64,000 bases of DNA from assembly GCF_049243985.1 (NCBI RefSeq), contig NC_135379.1, positions 15,522,001-15,586,000 on the forward strand, read 5' to 3'. Positions 12,575 to 24,257 of this stretch are shown piece by piece. Below the pieces are notes generated by a model that was not told the origin of the DNA, ran no database searches, and saw only the letters and a program-made list of their open reading frames with translations. Source of the DNA: Paroedura picta. Taxonomy: Eukaryota > Chordata > Lepidosauria > Squamata > Gekkonidae. Position 1 is the stretch's first letter; each line of letters begins with the position of its first letter. Made by a program: the position numbers and the translations under genes.

Positions 12575-12800
12575 AGAGTTGGAAGGGTCATTGATGGCCA
12601 TTTAGTCCAACCCCCTGCAGAATGCAGGAAATACACAACTACCTGCCCACCCACAGTGGCCCTAATTCCACGCCCAGATGATGCCCACCCCCAAGCCAAA
12701 ATCCTTGGCCAGTCTGGCCTGGAAGAAATTCGCTTGCCAATCCCAACGTGGCAATTGGCATTTTCCTGGGCATAAATCCCTAAGTACTTCAGGATACAGT
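12570..12800 (-). mobile_element. CR1 LINE 3' end, antisense
   Basis: TCATAGAGTTGGAAGGGTCA directly follows the (CT)n tract; CCAACCCCCTGCAGAATGCA and GATGCCCACCCCCAAGCC continue the element. Confidence 0.75.
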
Positions 12801-13723
12801 TTGGGAAAACCTGACTCAGTCTGATTTGGTCTGAATCTCTCTGTAGAAGTGAGCAGCGATTCACGAAAGCACGTACCTGCCACAAATGTCTTTCAGGTGC
12901 TACTGGACTCTTGCTACTTTCTCGTCTGAATCTAACCATCAGCTCTTTTTAAGTTTCTCATCTGAGAAAGCAAATATTGTGAGTTGTGAACCAAATAGGC
13001 AAATGCATAAACCCGTTCTTGATTGTTTATGTATTCTTGACAATTCACTGATCAGACGTTTTTCCAAGTGAGTTGTTCAGCGTTTTCCATAAATCTAATT
13101 AGGTTTTGATAGATTCATCTGTTTCCACTGGATTTTTTTTTCCTCCCAGTGAATCAGTTCCTGCTGTGCTTTGGTATCCAGCTAACTGATCGTATGCCTG
13201 TTTAATCCACTCATGGGATATTTAACAAATTGTCAGCTATTTCACTGTGCACTCAAGTGTAGCTGTAACTATTCTTCCTCTCTGTCATGCCACAGAACCA
13301 TCAAGACAGCTCTCAGCGTGACTTATTCTGAAGAATAAATCTGAAGAGTTTCAAAAACAACTCTACATCATCATCTCTACCCAAACTGTAATAAGGTCAA
13401 AGACACATTCAGGTTTGTGGAAGCAGAACGCCAAGGCCTTTTCCACTGATTTATGGGCTGTGCTTTGTCTTCCGTTTTGGAGACGCAGCTCAGCTGCAGA
13501 GACAGACATATGTCTTGAAGTAATGGCATGACAATTCATTTTAGTCATCCAGAATGAGCGCAGAGGAAAAAGTAGTTGGCATGTTTACCAGATGTTTGAT
13601 GAAGTTAAGCTCACGCGATAAAACAGCTTGATTCTGTTAGGACCCAGCTTCTGTTTGGTCATCTATAATTTTGAAACAATTTGGTTTACAAGTCTTGGAA
13701 TATTTTAATAGCTGTCTGTGCTT
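12801..13723. other. Mostly unique non-coding stretch
   Basis: A small repeat piece lies at 12840-12930 (GGTGCTACTGGACTCTTGCT). The remainder is unique and AT-rich. Confidence 0.55.
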
Positions 13724-13990
13724 AGGAAGAAGAAGAAGAAGAGTTGGTTCGTATATGCCGCTTTTCCCAAAAGTGGCTTACAGTCGCCTTCCCATTCCTC
13801 TCCCCACAACAGACACCCTGTGGGGTGGGTGAGGCTGAGAGAGCCCTGATATCACTGCCCGGTTAGAACAGTTTTACCAGTGCCATGGAGAGCCCAAGGT
13901 CACCCAGCTGGCTGCATGTGGGGGAGCGCAGAATCGAACCTGGCATGCCAGATTAGAAGTCCGCACTCCTAACCACTACACCAAACTGGA
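13724..13990 (-). mobile_element. tRNA-headed SINE (TTGGTGTAGTGGTTAGGAGT family)
   Basis: On the minus strand it reads from CCAGTTTGGTGTAGTGGTTA through GGTTCGATTCTGCGCTCC to a (CTT)n tail. The A and B boxes of a tRNA promoter are recognisable. Confidence 0.85.
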
Positions 13991-14619
13991 TTACACACTA
14001 AGATGATATTCTCACACATGCAGAATTACAGTTCAGAGGCACCACGGGGTCTATCTTGACAAGTGATCCACAGACTTTTGGTGGAGTGGTGGGATAAAAA
14101 CAAATAGATAGATGTAGAGTACATGGTTGGCATGAAGAAAGCCCACATGGAGTCCTTGATTACTTCCGAGATGTGACATTATCCTCATGCAAACCTAAGG
14201 TTTTCAGCAGGTGGCTGGCAATCCATGGGAGACCAGGAGGGCAGGGACATAGAGCAGGATGTCAGTTCCAGGGGAAACCACAGAGTGATACGCCAATGTT
14301 ACCAATGACTTTTGTGCTGCAACAGGAAAAAAGATTTGCCAGGAGGACGTCTCCTGCCACAATGAGAAATCGGGCAACCCCTTGTAAACCGGCCTTTTAG
14401 GATGACCAGTCACCAGGTGGGGCCTGGAGTTCCCTCACTATTACAACAGAGATCAGTTTGTGCAAATAAGAGACAGCTCTTTCAGACTATAAAAGCACCA
14501 CAAGATTCCAGTGCTCATGCCTCCAGAGGGAACTAATCCACGGAACCACTGTCCTCGAATTTCTCAGCATGTAGACAAGTTGGGCGTCTGTAACAATATC
14601 ACACTTCTATGGTTTGAGC

Positions 14620-15134
14620 AAATCTATGGCAAATTTAGACAGCATCCTAAAAAGCAGAGACATCACCCTGCCAACAAAAGTGCGTTTAGTCAAGGCTATG
14701 GTCTTCCCAGTTGCAATGTATGGCTCGAAAGTTGGACCATAATGAAGGCCGAGCGTCAAAGAATTGAGGCTTTTGAACTCTGGTGCTGGAGAAGACTCTT
14801 GCGAGTCCCTTGGACTGCAAGGCGAACAAACCGGTCAGTCCTAGAGGAGATCAGCCCTGACTGCTCTTTAGAAGGCCAGATCCTGAAGATGAAACTCAAA
14901 TACTTTGGCCACCTCACGAGAAGGAAGGACTCCCTGGAGAAGAGCCTAATGCTGGGAGCAATCGAGGGCAAAAGAAGAAGGGGACGACAGAGAATGAGGT
15001 GGCTGGATGGAGTCACTGAAGCAGTCGGTGCAAACTTAAATGGACTCCGGGGAATGGTAGAGGACAGGAAGGCCTGGAGGATCATTGTCCATGGGGTCGC
15101 GATGGGTCGGACACCACTTCGCACATAACAACAA
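14620..15134 (+). mobile_element. BovB (RTE-type) LINE, 5'-truncated 3' end
   Basis: The translation contains the BovB reverse-transcriptase C-terminal block: RIEAFELWCWRRLLRVPWTA, a LEEISPDCSLEGQ block, a YFGHLTRRKDSLEKSLMLG block and GRQRMRWLDGVTEA. It ends with the typical RTE tail at about 15120-15134. An exact 11-bp target duplication (ATGGTTTGAGC) flanks it at 14609-14619 and 15135-15145, so this is a complete truncated insertion of 515 bp. The reading frame shifts once near 14720 relative to the family (MYG...ESWTI). A long open stretch and perfect duplications suggest a fairly recent insertion. BovB is well known in squamates from horizontal transfer. Confidence 0.92.
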
Positions 15135-15321
15135 ATGGTTTGAGCCATGTAATGCTTTCTTATGACTGGGTAAATGTTTATAGACAGGTGGTTCAGAAGT
15201 AGTCTAAATAAATCATGAATGAAAAAGGGAGTTGTCTCAGAGACCTTCTCTGTTGGTTCAACCACAGGGCCCCCTTTTGTAATCTGTGGAGGTTAGGGCA
15301 CCTTTCCCCACCCTGAAGTCA

Positions 15322-15412
15322 CAGAATCACAGGATCGTAGAGTTGGAAGGGGCCATACAGGCCATCTAGTCCAACCCCCTACTCAACACAGGATCAGCCC
15401 TAAAGCATCCTA
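15322..15412 (-). mobile_element. CR1 LINE 3' end, antisense
   Basis: GAATCACAGGATCGTAGAGT and CAACCCCCTACTCAACACAG mark the reversed CR1 terminus. Confidence 0.8.
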
Positions 15413-16336
15413 AAGTCCATAAACTGCCAACCCAAGCAGAGTTGTATGTTTACAAAATTCTTCTACCTTTTCTATTTAACAATGAGAAAACCTGACGAAA
15501 TATCCGATGAATGCAATCAGCAGTTTGTTGAAATTGTATGCTAAGATTCACTGCCATGACCTGTACTGGGCCATTAGCTTGTCGGAAAAAATCATCCCAT
15601 GAAAATTTTATATAAGGTCACATTTCTATTCCGATTCCAATGCACATCCCTCCTCTGAGGCGGTCAAAATAGGAGTTTTGTTTAATTAAAGAGAGCCCTC
15701 AGCATGCTAATGACCATTTGATTGAGCTCAAGACATTTTTACAATCCTGACATTTCTGTTGCACTAGTAAAAAGTCAATCAGAAGTCCGACCTCTTCTCA
15801 TGCCTGGCCATTCAAAAGAAGCAAACGTGTAGAGAACGGCATTCACGTTGTTAAAAATGATGACAGTAATTGTTTCCGTTGGTAAAGGAATGAAGAGGAA
15901 TAGGGGATAAAAAAATATCCGCGGGGAGTCTAGCATGGCTTTCCTGATGGTAATTTAATGGGAGCCGGGTTATGGTGGAGGACACAAAATGTTAGCTTTA
16001 TTCATTCATACAAAAGCCGAACAAAGGAGGAGAAATAAAGTAAAGACCTTCGTTCTCCTTGATGCACAACAATGGCTTGCAGATTTGCTTCTCTGCCAAG
16101 GTACTCCCTACATGCTTCCTGTAGAACTCCTGAGGATTACAAAGGATTCTGGGGCATATTTCTGGATGCCATTCCCGTTCACTGGCTCAGGCCAGTCCTG
16201 CTTCTTTCTTTTTGCACCCTCTGTGAACCCAACACTATAAAAACAGCAATGACAGGTGAACGACCCTCATTTTTTTTTAAAACATTGGAATCATTGATAT
16301 ATCGTTTCCCCCAAATTAGTTCCAAATACTTTACTA
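15413..16336. other. Unique AT-rich non-coding stretch
   Basis: No repeat recognised. It contains homeodomain-like TTTAATTAAA and GCTAATGACC words near 15680-15715 (see findings). Confidence 0.55.
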
Positions 16337-16424
16337 CAGGCGTAGTCAACCTGTGGTCCTCAAGATGTCCATGGACCACAATTCCCATGAGCCCCTGCCA
16401 GCAAACGCAGGTTGACTACCCCTT
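16337..16424. mobile_element. hAT MITE (CAGGGGTAGTC family), shortened
   Basis: An 88-bp copy with ends CAGGCGTAGTCAACCTG and GGTTGACTACCCCTT. The 8-bp duplication CTTTACTA is exact at 16329-16336 and 16425-16432. Confidence 0.88.
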
Positions 16425-16449
16425 CTTTACTATACTGCTAATACGTATG

Positions 16450-16679
16450 TGCCTGTAAAGTGCGGTCAGGTCGCAGCCAACTCCTGGCATCCACCCCGAC
16501 ACACACATACAATTTTTCAAGGCAAGTGATGTACAGTGGTCGTTTGCCATTATGTTCTTCTGCATAGCAACCCTGGACTCGCTTAGTGGTCTCGCCTCCA
16601 AGCGTTAAACAGGACCATCTCTGCTTAGCTTCTGAGATTAGATGAAATCAGCCTAGCCCTGACACCCATCAGGTTAGGG
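16450..16679 (-). mobile_element. 5S-rRNA-headed SINE
   Basis: The complement of CTGCTTAGCTTCTGAGATTA gives the 5S internal-promoter region; the tail lies at the left (GTGCGGTCAGGTCGCAGCC). A hAT MITE abuts it. Confidence 0.72.
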
Positions 16680-16782
16680 CAGGGGTAGTCAACCTGTGGT
16701 CCTCCAGATGTCCATGGACTACAGGGGATCATGGGAATTGTAGTCCATGAACATCTGGAGGACCACAGGTTGACTACCCCTG
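16680..16782. mobile_element. hAT MITE (CAGGGGTAGTC family)
   Basis: A 103-bp palindromic copy with exact 8-bp duplication GGTTAGGG at 16672-16679 and 16783-16790. It abuts the 5S-headed SINE to its left. Confidence 0.9.
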
Positions 16783-16904
16783 GGTTAGGGCATTAATATA
16801 TATACTATTAAAAAAATAAGAACGAATCATGAATACAACAGGAAAGCTTCACCAACAGGAAAGACCTAGCTTTGCCAAATGCCCTTGTAAAGGAGAAATA
16901 TGTG

Positions 16905-17115
16905 TTCAGATATTTATCCCCACTTCCACCCCAATGAGGACCCAAGGCACGATACAATACCCCCCCTTTCATTTTACCTTCACAAAAACAAACCTGTGTG
17001 GTAGGTTTGTCTGAGATGGAGGGACTGGCCCATGCTCACCCCAGTGACCTTCCATGGCAAAGTGGAGATTTGGGTCTCCCAGCGTCTTGTCCAGTAATTA
17101 TTCTGGCAGCCTTTC
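16905..17115 (-). repeat. MIR/CORE-like SINE remnant, antisense
   Basis: Contains the pattern seen in many reptile copies: TTTTACCTTCACAAAAACAA, a GTGTGGTAGGTTTG block and GGAGATTTGGGTCTCCCAG. The superfamily is uncertain. Confidence 0.45.
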
Positions 17116-18194
17116 TGAACCTGATTTCCTAGTGTCTTCATGGCGGGGTTCAAAGCTTAGGAGTCCTATGAAGCTTCCTTATGTCAAACACTAAGCCATA
17201 GGCCCAGTAACTCATTCTTGTCTGCTCTGACAGAATTGTCTGATGGTTAAATATTTCCTCAAACAGAGGAAGGCTCCCCCAATATCTGCTGCCTGAAATC
17301 CTTTAACTGGGTGATAGCAGCAGTACAATTAGAATTTTGCAATTTTATTGTTGCGGTCTTAGACCAGCCATGGACATTTACAAAATAACTCTGCAATAAA
17401 AGAAATTCCCACTGGAATCAATTCTAACAGACAACAGCTGTCAATTCAATGCAGGTTCTCAAATCCAATCCAATTTATTTGTCATCATAGACCAAAGATC
17501 TGAGCAACAAGGTCAGCATACAAAAGGACAACATCTATGTTATCAGAATAAAAATAACATTTGTGATATCTGATATATAGAAATAGAATTAAAATCAGAA
17601 ATTTAGTTGGGGTCGCGGCGCAGGTAAGGTTGAGAACTGCTGATTTAGGGTGTCACACAAGATGCTGACCCAGGTTCAAATTTCCTTTATTCCATGAAAC
17701 CTGATAGGTAAGCTAGAGTCAAAGCTTAGGCCACCCTCCGCCTAATCTATATCTCGGGGTTTTTGTGAGGACAACAGGAAGACCACTGGTGTATAACACC
17801 TCTGACATCTTGAAGGAAAGGTTCAATAAAATTGCTATGAATGTCAAAAAGTTGCAGGCACCAGATAAAACCTTACACAATCCTTAATTACTGGTGATGA
17901 TCTTGGTCCAAAGAGCTGCAAAGAGGCGGAAAGACACTGCACCTTTTTTTTCACTTGTGGTTTTCTTTGGTTTTCAATTAACAGAGGAAGTGGAAATTAA
18001 AAGCTATTGATTTCTGCATGTTTGCATCTCTACAGACACATGCAAAAGATTAATGCAAGGTCACTTTTGTCTGAAGGGCTCATAAACATCCAGACAAGCA
18101 ATGGTTATCTGTGGCTGTTATTTTTGCATACCCATACTTAAATACATTTGGATATTCAGGAAAGCCCACTATTAGTATAGCCAATTTCATGACT
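17116..18194. other. Mostly unique non-coding stretch
   Basis: An antisense LINE-like tail may lie at 17460-17600; otherwise nothing is recognised. Confidence 0.5.
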
Positions 18195-18541
18195 TTAACA
18201 AAGCCTTTTTCAACTTTTTACCATTGAGAAACCCCTGAAACATTCTCCAGGCTTTGAGAAACCCCAGAAGTGGTGCAATCATGCAGAATATGGTTGGGAA
18301 GCAGAGCTGTGGACACACCCACCTGGGGCCCCTCCAGGCCCATCATTGGCCATTTTCGGAGCGGGGCGCAGGGGGCAGGGGTCGACATGAACATATATGG
18401 TCCTATGACCTGATAAACGTGTAACAAATTTTTGAAATACATTTAAAAGATTAATTAACTCCCACCCATTCTGAAAACCCTTCCAGGGCCATGAAGAAAC
18501 CCCATGGTTTCATGAAACCCTGGTTGAGAAAGCCTGCTTTA
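18195..18541 (-). mobile_element. hAT-like TIR repeat (CAGGCTTTCTCAACC family)
   Basis: On the minus strand it starts CAGGCTTTCTCAACCAGGGT and ends TTGAAAAAGGCTTTG, giving imperfect inverted ends. A related copy in the other orientation is at 2585-2803. No clear target duplication remains. Confidence 0.65.
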
Positions 18542-18821
18542 GGGCATGAGACTCAGCCATAACTAATCCCTCTCACATAAGCCAACGAATGTATGTGAAT
18601 CTATTTTTATTCAACCATATACATGTAATGTTTTTTTTTTCTTAATTTCTCTGGGCTTATAAGAAAAATTCTTGCATGCAAACTTTTTGGATTTCAGGAG
18701 AATTGGAATGTACTAACATGAACATTAATTTGAATGGACTTAGAAGGATGCAATTCCACTTAAGATTGCACCAGCATTGATGGGACCCATGTCACAGCAG
18801 CCACCAAATGCCCAACTCTAA

Positions 18822-19726
18822 CGGGCTTTTCGCACGCCTTCAAAATCGCACAATGGTTGCCAATTGAAAACGCTATTGATTTGCTGTTATGCACAACGTT
18901 GTTGACAATCTGCCACACACCTGAAACCGATCCGCAAAAAGCGCTTCCTTGTAGCGCTTTCAGGGAAATCCCCAAAAGTGGATTCACCCTCCGGAAAGCG
19001 ATACACTCCTGCAACCAATCTGCAACACTAGCGAAAAAGACCTGTGCGTTAACATTGTTGCGGTTTCTACAAAGTCCCTCCCCCTGGCTCTCTCCTCTGA
19101 TCTTCCAGCGATGCGATCGCCATTTTTTTTTCTCCGAGCGAGCGGGGATAAACGCACCAGCGAGCCTCTTTCTGTTTAGAGGCTTCCCCGGCTTCAGTCC
19201 CTCCCCAGAGTCACTAAGCACAAACAACACTTTGGACACAAACAACAGAGAAGCCCGTTTGCTGATGTATTTTCCCTTTATTTTTTAAACTGTTTCCGGC
19301 CGAAAATCGGGCCCGTGAGAGGGGGGGGGATTTTTTTTTTTCACTCGGAGGGAGCGTGGCAACGATCAAACGACAGCTCAAACACACCGGGCAGCTGGAT
19401 GGGTCTCTCCCTTGCAACGAATCAACACAGATTCATTGCAATGGGTGTGTTTTTTTTTTAAACTTTCTTAAAGGGAAAGCGGCTGTTTGGGAGCATGCTA
19501 ACGGCTGCCCATTGGCTGCTTGACGGCCAGGGGCGGGACGAGCTTGGCGATAGCGCTTCCTTTCTAGCGATTTTTGCCAAGACTGGAAGCCTGTGGGAAA
19601 TGCTACAAAACGCAACTGGATTCCACTACAAAGGCAGGTATGCATAACGACGAGTTCCACTATTTTAAATGGCGATTTTTCATTCAGCAAACAATTTGCT
19701 ACATGGATCCCGGTGCGGAAAGCCCC
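18822..19726. mobile_element. Harbinger-like DNA element with TAA target duplication
   Basis: The ends form inverted repeats: GGGCTTTTCGCAC on the left (from 18823) and the complement of GTGCGGAAAGCCC on the right (to 19725). TAA flanks both ends (18819-18821 and 19727-19729), matching the TWA target of PIF/Harbinger elements. The 905-bp body has no long transposase frame with recognisable motifs, so it is non-autonomous. It is richer in CpG than its flanks. The superfamily call rests on the target site and terminal GGG only. Confidence 0.7.
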
Positions 19727-19901
19727 TAAGTCTTCCACTGCTGAGTACATGTTCTTTGTCCATGACAAAGAACAAATTTCCCCGATAGAGAGCCTGCCAC
19801 TCATAGATAACATTACCCTGCAATGCATAGCAATGAGTGTGGGCGGTTTTAATAATTGTTTTCATAATCGAATCTGCCTCATATTCTGTATGACTTTTGT
19901 T

Positions 19902-20120
19902 TAGGGTTGCCAGCTCTAGGCTGGGAGATACCTGGAGACTTTAGGGGTGGAGCCGGGAGTGGGTGGGATTTGGGGCAGGGAGAGACCTCAGTGGATTATA
20001 ATGGTAAAGAGTCCCCCCTCCAAAGCAGCCATTTTCTCCAAGGGAATTGATCTCTGTCACCTGGAGATGAGCTGTAAAACTAGGGGATCCCCAGGTCCCA
20101 CCTGAGTACTGGCATCCCTA
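19902..20120. mobile_element. TAGGGTTGCCAG family MITE
   Basis: A ~220-bp repeat beginning TTAGGGTTGCCAGCTC and ending CTGGCATCCCTA, an inverted end pair. The body contains the family blocks GAGATACCTGGAGA and AGCAGCCATTTTCTCC. Confidence 0.7.
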
Positions 20121-20460
20121 CTTCCTTCCGTTAACATAGCAGTGGAGTTTGGCTCTCAGCAATAAAATAACTCTCCTTGATCAGAAGATACATAGAAGTT
20201 ACTCATCAGGTGAGCCGATATACAAAAGGTACTCTGAAGGAATACAGCCGGGAAAACACTGCTTAACAGTAAGGTGGCTGGAGCTGACACTCGGATCTCC
20301 TGGGATGTCCTGAAGCACCTCTTGTTCAAATCAGGAAAGAAAGCCATGATGGGCGCTTTGTTTTCAGGTAAAGCTACTTGGGGAAGAAGGAAGCAGGCAC
20401 AGTTGTGACTGCCTTGACACTGAGGGCCATCACTTTTTGGACTTTGTTTTGTTGTTATGA

Positions 20461-20672
20461 TAGGGTTGCCAAGCTTCCAGTTGGGAAATACCTGGAGATT
20501 TAGGGGGTAGACCCAAGGAAGGCAAAAAAAAATTTTTTTTGGGGGGGGGGGGACTACAGTCAGGCATAATGCCTTCCAATGGAGCCATTTTGTCCAGGTG
20601 AACTGATGTCTATTGCCTGAAGATCCGTTGGTGAGATCTCCAGCTATCACCTGGAGGTTGGCAAGCCAATGT
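20461..20672. mobile_element. TAGGGTTGCCAG family MITE
   Basis: Begins TAGGGTTGCCAAGC and ends GGTTGGCAAG; contains GGGAAATACCTGGAGATTT and GGAGCCATTTTGTCC. A poly-A/poly-G run lies at 20525-20552. Confidence 0.65.
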
Positions 20673-23600
20673 TGTGAGGATAAAATGGAAAGCAGAATGT
20701 ATGCTGCCCTGCTCTTTCCTGAAGGAAGAGCAGAATAAATATGTAATAAGTTAGCCACTTTGAAAAATAAGTGACAGAAGGTTTGGTTTTTAGTTAATGG
20801 ATCAATTAATAGGGAAATACATTCCAACTAGAATGAGGCATATTTTCCTTGGGGTAAGATTATCTTTTAATTGTCCATAATAGTGCATTAAGGGAAACAA
20901 ACATTGACAACAGGCTACAGCAAATTAAGCTCTGCAGCCTATGTTCAGCAGAAAGAGGCCTTCTAACTACAACTCTGCCTTTGAAACATATCCCCCCCCA
21001 TCTACCCACTAACGATAATATTTTAATTCCAGCTTTGAAAATTGCCACATTTCAATTGATTTAAGCATAAATCAGCTTGGTAGACAAGGTTCCGATTACA
21101 CAGCAAGCCTGAAAACCGCATTAGGAATTAAGGAGGCTAGTCCTAATGTCGCAATTTCACATCCATATCTAACTTAGGAATTGCCATCCCTTGTTAAATA
21201 TTGCCTTATAAAATATCAAAGGCCTGGAGCTGATAGCACAAATGATCACAGCAGAGACGGAGTTCATGCCAGAGTGTGTATTGAGATGTTTCTTATGAGT
21301 AGTAATCTCTATCAGTGTATTGCTTGCGCTATAGCTAAAATCAGCCGTATTCGTAGGACAGAAGCAATCCAACGGGCCAGCAAAGAAGATATTTTGATGA
21401 CTGAATGACTCTGTCATAGGCTACTTGCCTCACTCGCGGGTTTTAAAAAATAGCCGCTGGCTGATCGAGCATAGAAGGGACATCTTATCTGACTGTCTAC
21501 GAAATGGAGAAAATAAAGATTTTGCTTTTCATTATTATGCTTGCTTTTAAGCCCTCGATCTGCCTGCCGTGTTCACAAAGATTAGATCAGAGGGCTGAAG
21601 GAAGATAGGCTGATTATAAATAATGTGAACTCTTTGCACGTGATTCTGCTCTAGATAAGCATTTTGCGATCAAGCGTACCAGTGTGCGCTAAAGCTAAAA
21701 TGTACAAGTAACTAGGAATAATGGGTCCAAAAGGCCACAAAAACACAAGAGGTCAGGAATTTATCTGCAAAGGAAAGATACATTTCATGCTTCTGAGGAT
21801 CTAGATTCCAGCTCATGGAAATTTAAGTCCAAATAGAGCTGTTGAAGATAGATTCAGATGGGCAGCCGTGTTAGTCTGAAGTAACAGGGAAAACGGAGTC
21901 CTGTGGCACCTTTAAGACCAACAAAGTTAAATTCCAGTTATAAGCTTTTATGTGCATTATAAAGTGTGCATAAACATGAAACCTTATATCTAGAATTTAA
22001 CTTTGTTGGTCTGAAAGATGCCACCGAACTCAAACTTTGTTCAATAAATTGGTCTTTGAGTTGCCATCAGATTACTTATTTTATTTTTTATCACTTGACT
22101 TGTTTCTTTGTGGTCTCCTGAGATTCCAGCTGGAATTACAGCAGGAACTCCAAAGTGCTTTAATATACATCAACCCCAAATGGCTTAGACTCCTAGGAAT
22201 GGGACATTCAGGCCCTTTCCCAATCTGAGGTGATGGAGAACAGCGTACCCAGCTGGAGTCAATGAGACAAAATAACATTACCTAAATCCTCCAGCCTGAT
22301 TCAGTCACCCAAAACCTCCCCAACAAGTTATGAAGCATGGAGATTCCGTTCCTGACAGACAGAACTGGCACTGTGTATACCATCAAGATCAAAGTGAAGA
22401 ATAAACCCATGTCCCTGAGGATGGAACGGAGATAGGAAGGACAGAAAACATTAAGTACAACTTCCAATCTTTCTCACAAACTCAACCCCCACCATCACAG
22501 CTCCCCCACCCACACAGCACCCTAGCCGCAGACATACCCTAAGGGGGAAAGTCCTACCAGCTTAATACTACCCGGCAAAACAACATAATTAATCTTAGGA
22601 GTGTTTCTTCAGGCAAAGTGTCTTTTGCTGCTTAATATTTCATTTTAAATGAAAGTATATTCTTTAGCGCTCAGCCTTTGTTCTCTATAGTACAGAATTA
22701 GGTGTGTTTTGTTTTTTTGGTTGTCCCCTCCCCCCCAGTGTTGTTTGTTTGTTTGTAGGTTGATTTTTTTTCTTTTTGCAGTTCTTTGAGTTTCAAAGAA
22801 TTTGTCCAGCTCTTAGGAACAAAGTTCTGATTTATTTACTTGTTTATTTTTAAGCTAAAGTAATTTTGCGCACTGCTTCAACTAAATTCTAATTAGCACC
22901 ATAGAAATTAGCTGTGGTAGCTTTGCATGTAATTATTTGCTAATCAAAAAGATGAGCACATTTTGCTAATCAATCATGCAACTTGTATTGCAGCAGAACA
23001 GGACAGAAGCGAAGAAATCAACGGCAACATTCGCTCACTCCCAAGACGGCACAGCTGAACCCAGATTTCATTCTAGGTACTTATAAGAATAAATGACGAC
23101 AGTCAGGCGGTTAAAAAAATGAAGTTCTCAGTGGCATTAGCATCTCAAGAAAATGGTCACAGCCCCGATCCCTGGTGAATACACTTGGACTCTGCTCTCT
23201 GGCCCAGCCTCAGCTAGCATACCTACCTTGCAGGTTATAATTGGGAATACGAGAATACCTTGCTAGCTTGGGAAGACTAAAAATAATGGAACCGAGAGCA
23301 TCAGTGCATATCATAAGCATATGTAACGTCAGTTTGTGGGTTCTATGGGGCAGAACTTGGAAGGAATCTTGCAATACTTCAAAGAAAATTATACAGTTTT
23401 CCTCTTCACTTAACCTCGTAGCATGTAACAAACACAAATGTTTTAATAAAACAGAGCAGGACTTTTAAAGTCCAAACAATTAACTTTTCCCTCCTTCACA
23501 GCTTGCCCTCCCCACCCGAAGTCCATCTCTTTCCTCTTGCTGAGTCTGCAGGCCCCCAGCTTCAAAGAGGAGGGTCCCAAATGAACTCCCCATTAGACAA

Positions 23601-23760
23601 TACAACCCTGAAACAATAATTCTGGAATTACAGTTTAGCACAAAAGTCTTCCTCCCTTACCAGTTTTTGTACATAAATCATATTCACCTTAAACATGGGG
23701 TTAAGAGCCTATTCTGAGAAGCCAAGCTCACCAGACTGTCTTCCCTCATCCATTTTCCAG
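20673..23760. other. Long, largely unique AT-rich stretch
   Basis: Apart from the repeat at 21855-22045, no repeats or genes are seen. The block 22790-23010 is dense in TAATTA- and CTAATCA-type words (see findings). Confidence 0.55.
21855..22045 (+). repeat. Dispersed squamate repeat (CCGTGTTAGTCTGAAGTA family)
   Basis: Contains AGCCGTGTTAGTCTGAAGTA and TGGCACCTTTAAGACCAACA; the second half (TAACTTTGTTGGTCTGAAAG) is an inverted partial copy, so it may be a TIR-type element. Related pieces are at 9631-9789, 9998-10110, 3040-3190, 12840-12930 and 53960-54015. Confidence 0.6.
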
Positions 23761-23965
23761 TCATAGAATCATAGAATCATAGAGTTGGAAGGGGCCTTAC
23801 AGGCCATCTAGTCCAACCCCCTGCTCAACGCAGGATTAGCCCTAAGCATCCTAAAGCATCCAAGAAAACTGTGTATCCAATCTTTGCTTGAAGACTGCCA
23901 GTGAGGGGGAGCTCACCACCTCCTTAGGCAGTCATTCTGCATCCTTCTGCATGTAGAGGTACCAT
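23761..23965 (-). mobile_element. CR1 LINE 3' end, antisense
   Basis: (TCATAGAA)n followed by GTTGGAAGGGGCCTTACAGG and CAGTGAGGGGGAGCTCACCA. Confidence 0.85.
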
Positions 23966-24009
23966 CTCTTCCTGGCTTATTCCTTTACTAACTAAGCAAG
24001 AGGCCAAAA

Positions 24010-24155
24010 TGTGGCTATCCAGTTATCCATGAACTACAATTCCATGAGCCCCTGCCAGCACATGGGCATTGTAGCCCATGGGACATCTGGCAGGTGCTCT
24101 TGGGAATTATAGTCCATGGACATCTGGACAATGACAGTTTGGCCACTCCTGAGCT
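24010..24155. mobile_element. hAT MITE, degraded and rearranged
   Basis: Contains both arms of the family with CCCCTGCCAGC at the centre and an extra internal copy of the arm (GGGCATTGTAGCCCATGGG), so it looks like an old copy with an internal rearrangement. Confidence 0.6.
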
Positions 24156-24257
24156 AGGGGCTACACATACACTTGGAGTCCTGCCAAAACTCAAGTCCCA
24201 CCCCAACCTAAATACAATCGAAATGGATGGGAATTCTTAACTGGGAAAACAATAGCA

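Noticed and set aside
18857-19288. 143- and 161-residue frames on both strands
   Set aside because: They lie within the Harbinger-like element and show no transposase motifs.
20156-20827. 223-residue minus-strand frame
   Set aside because: It crosses a MITE and a poly-A/poly-G run, and shows no motif or splice context.
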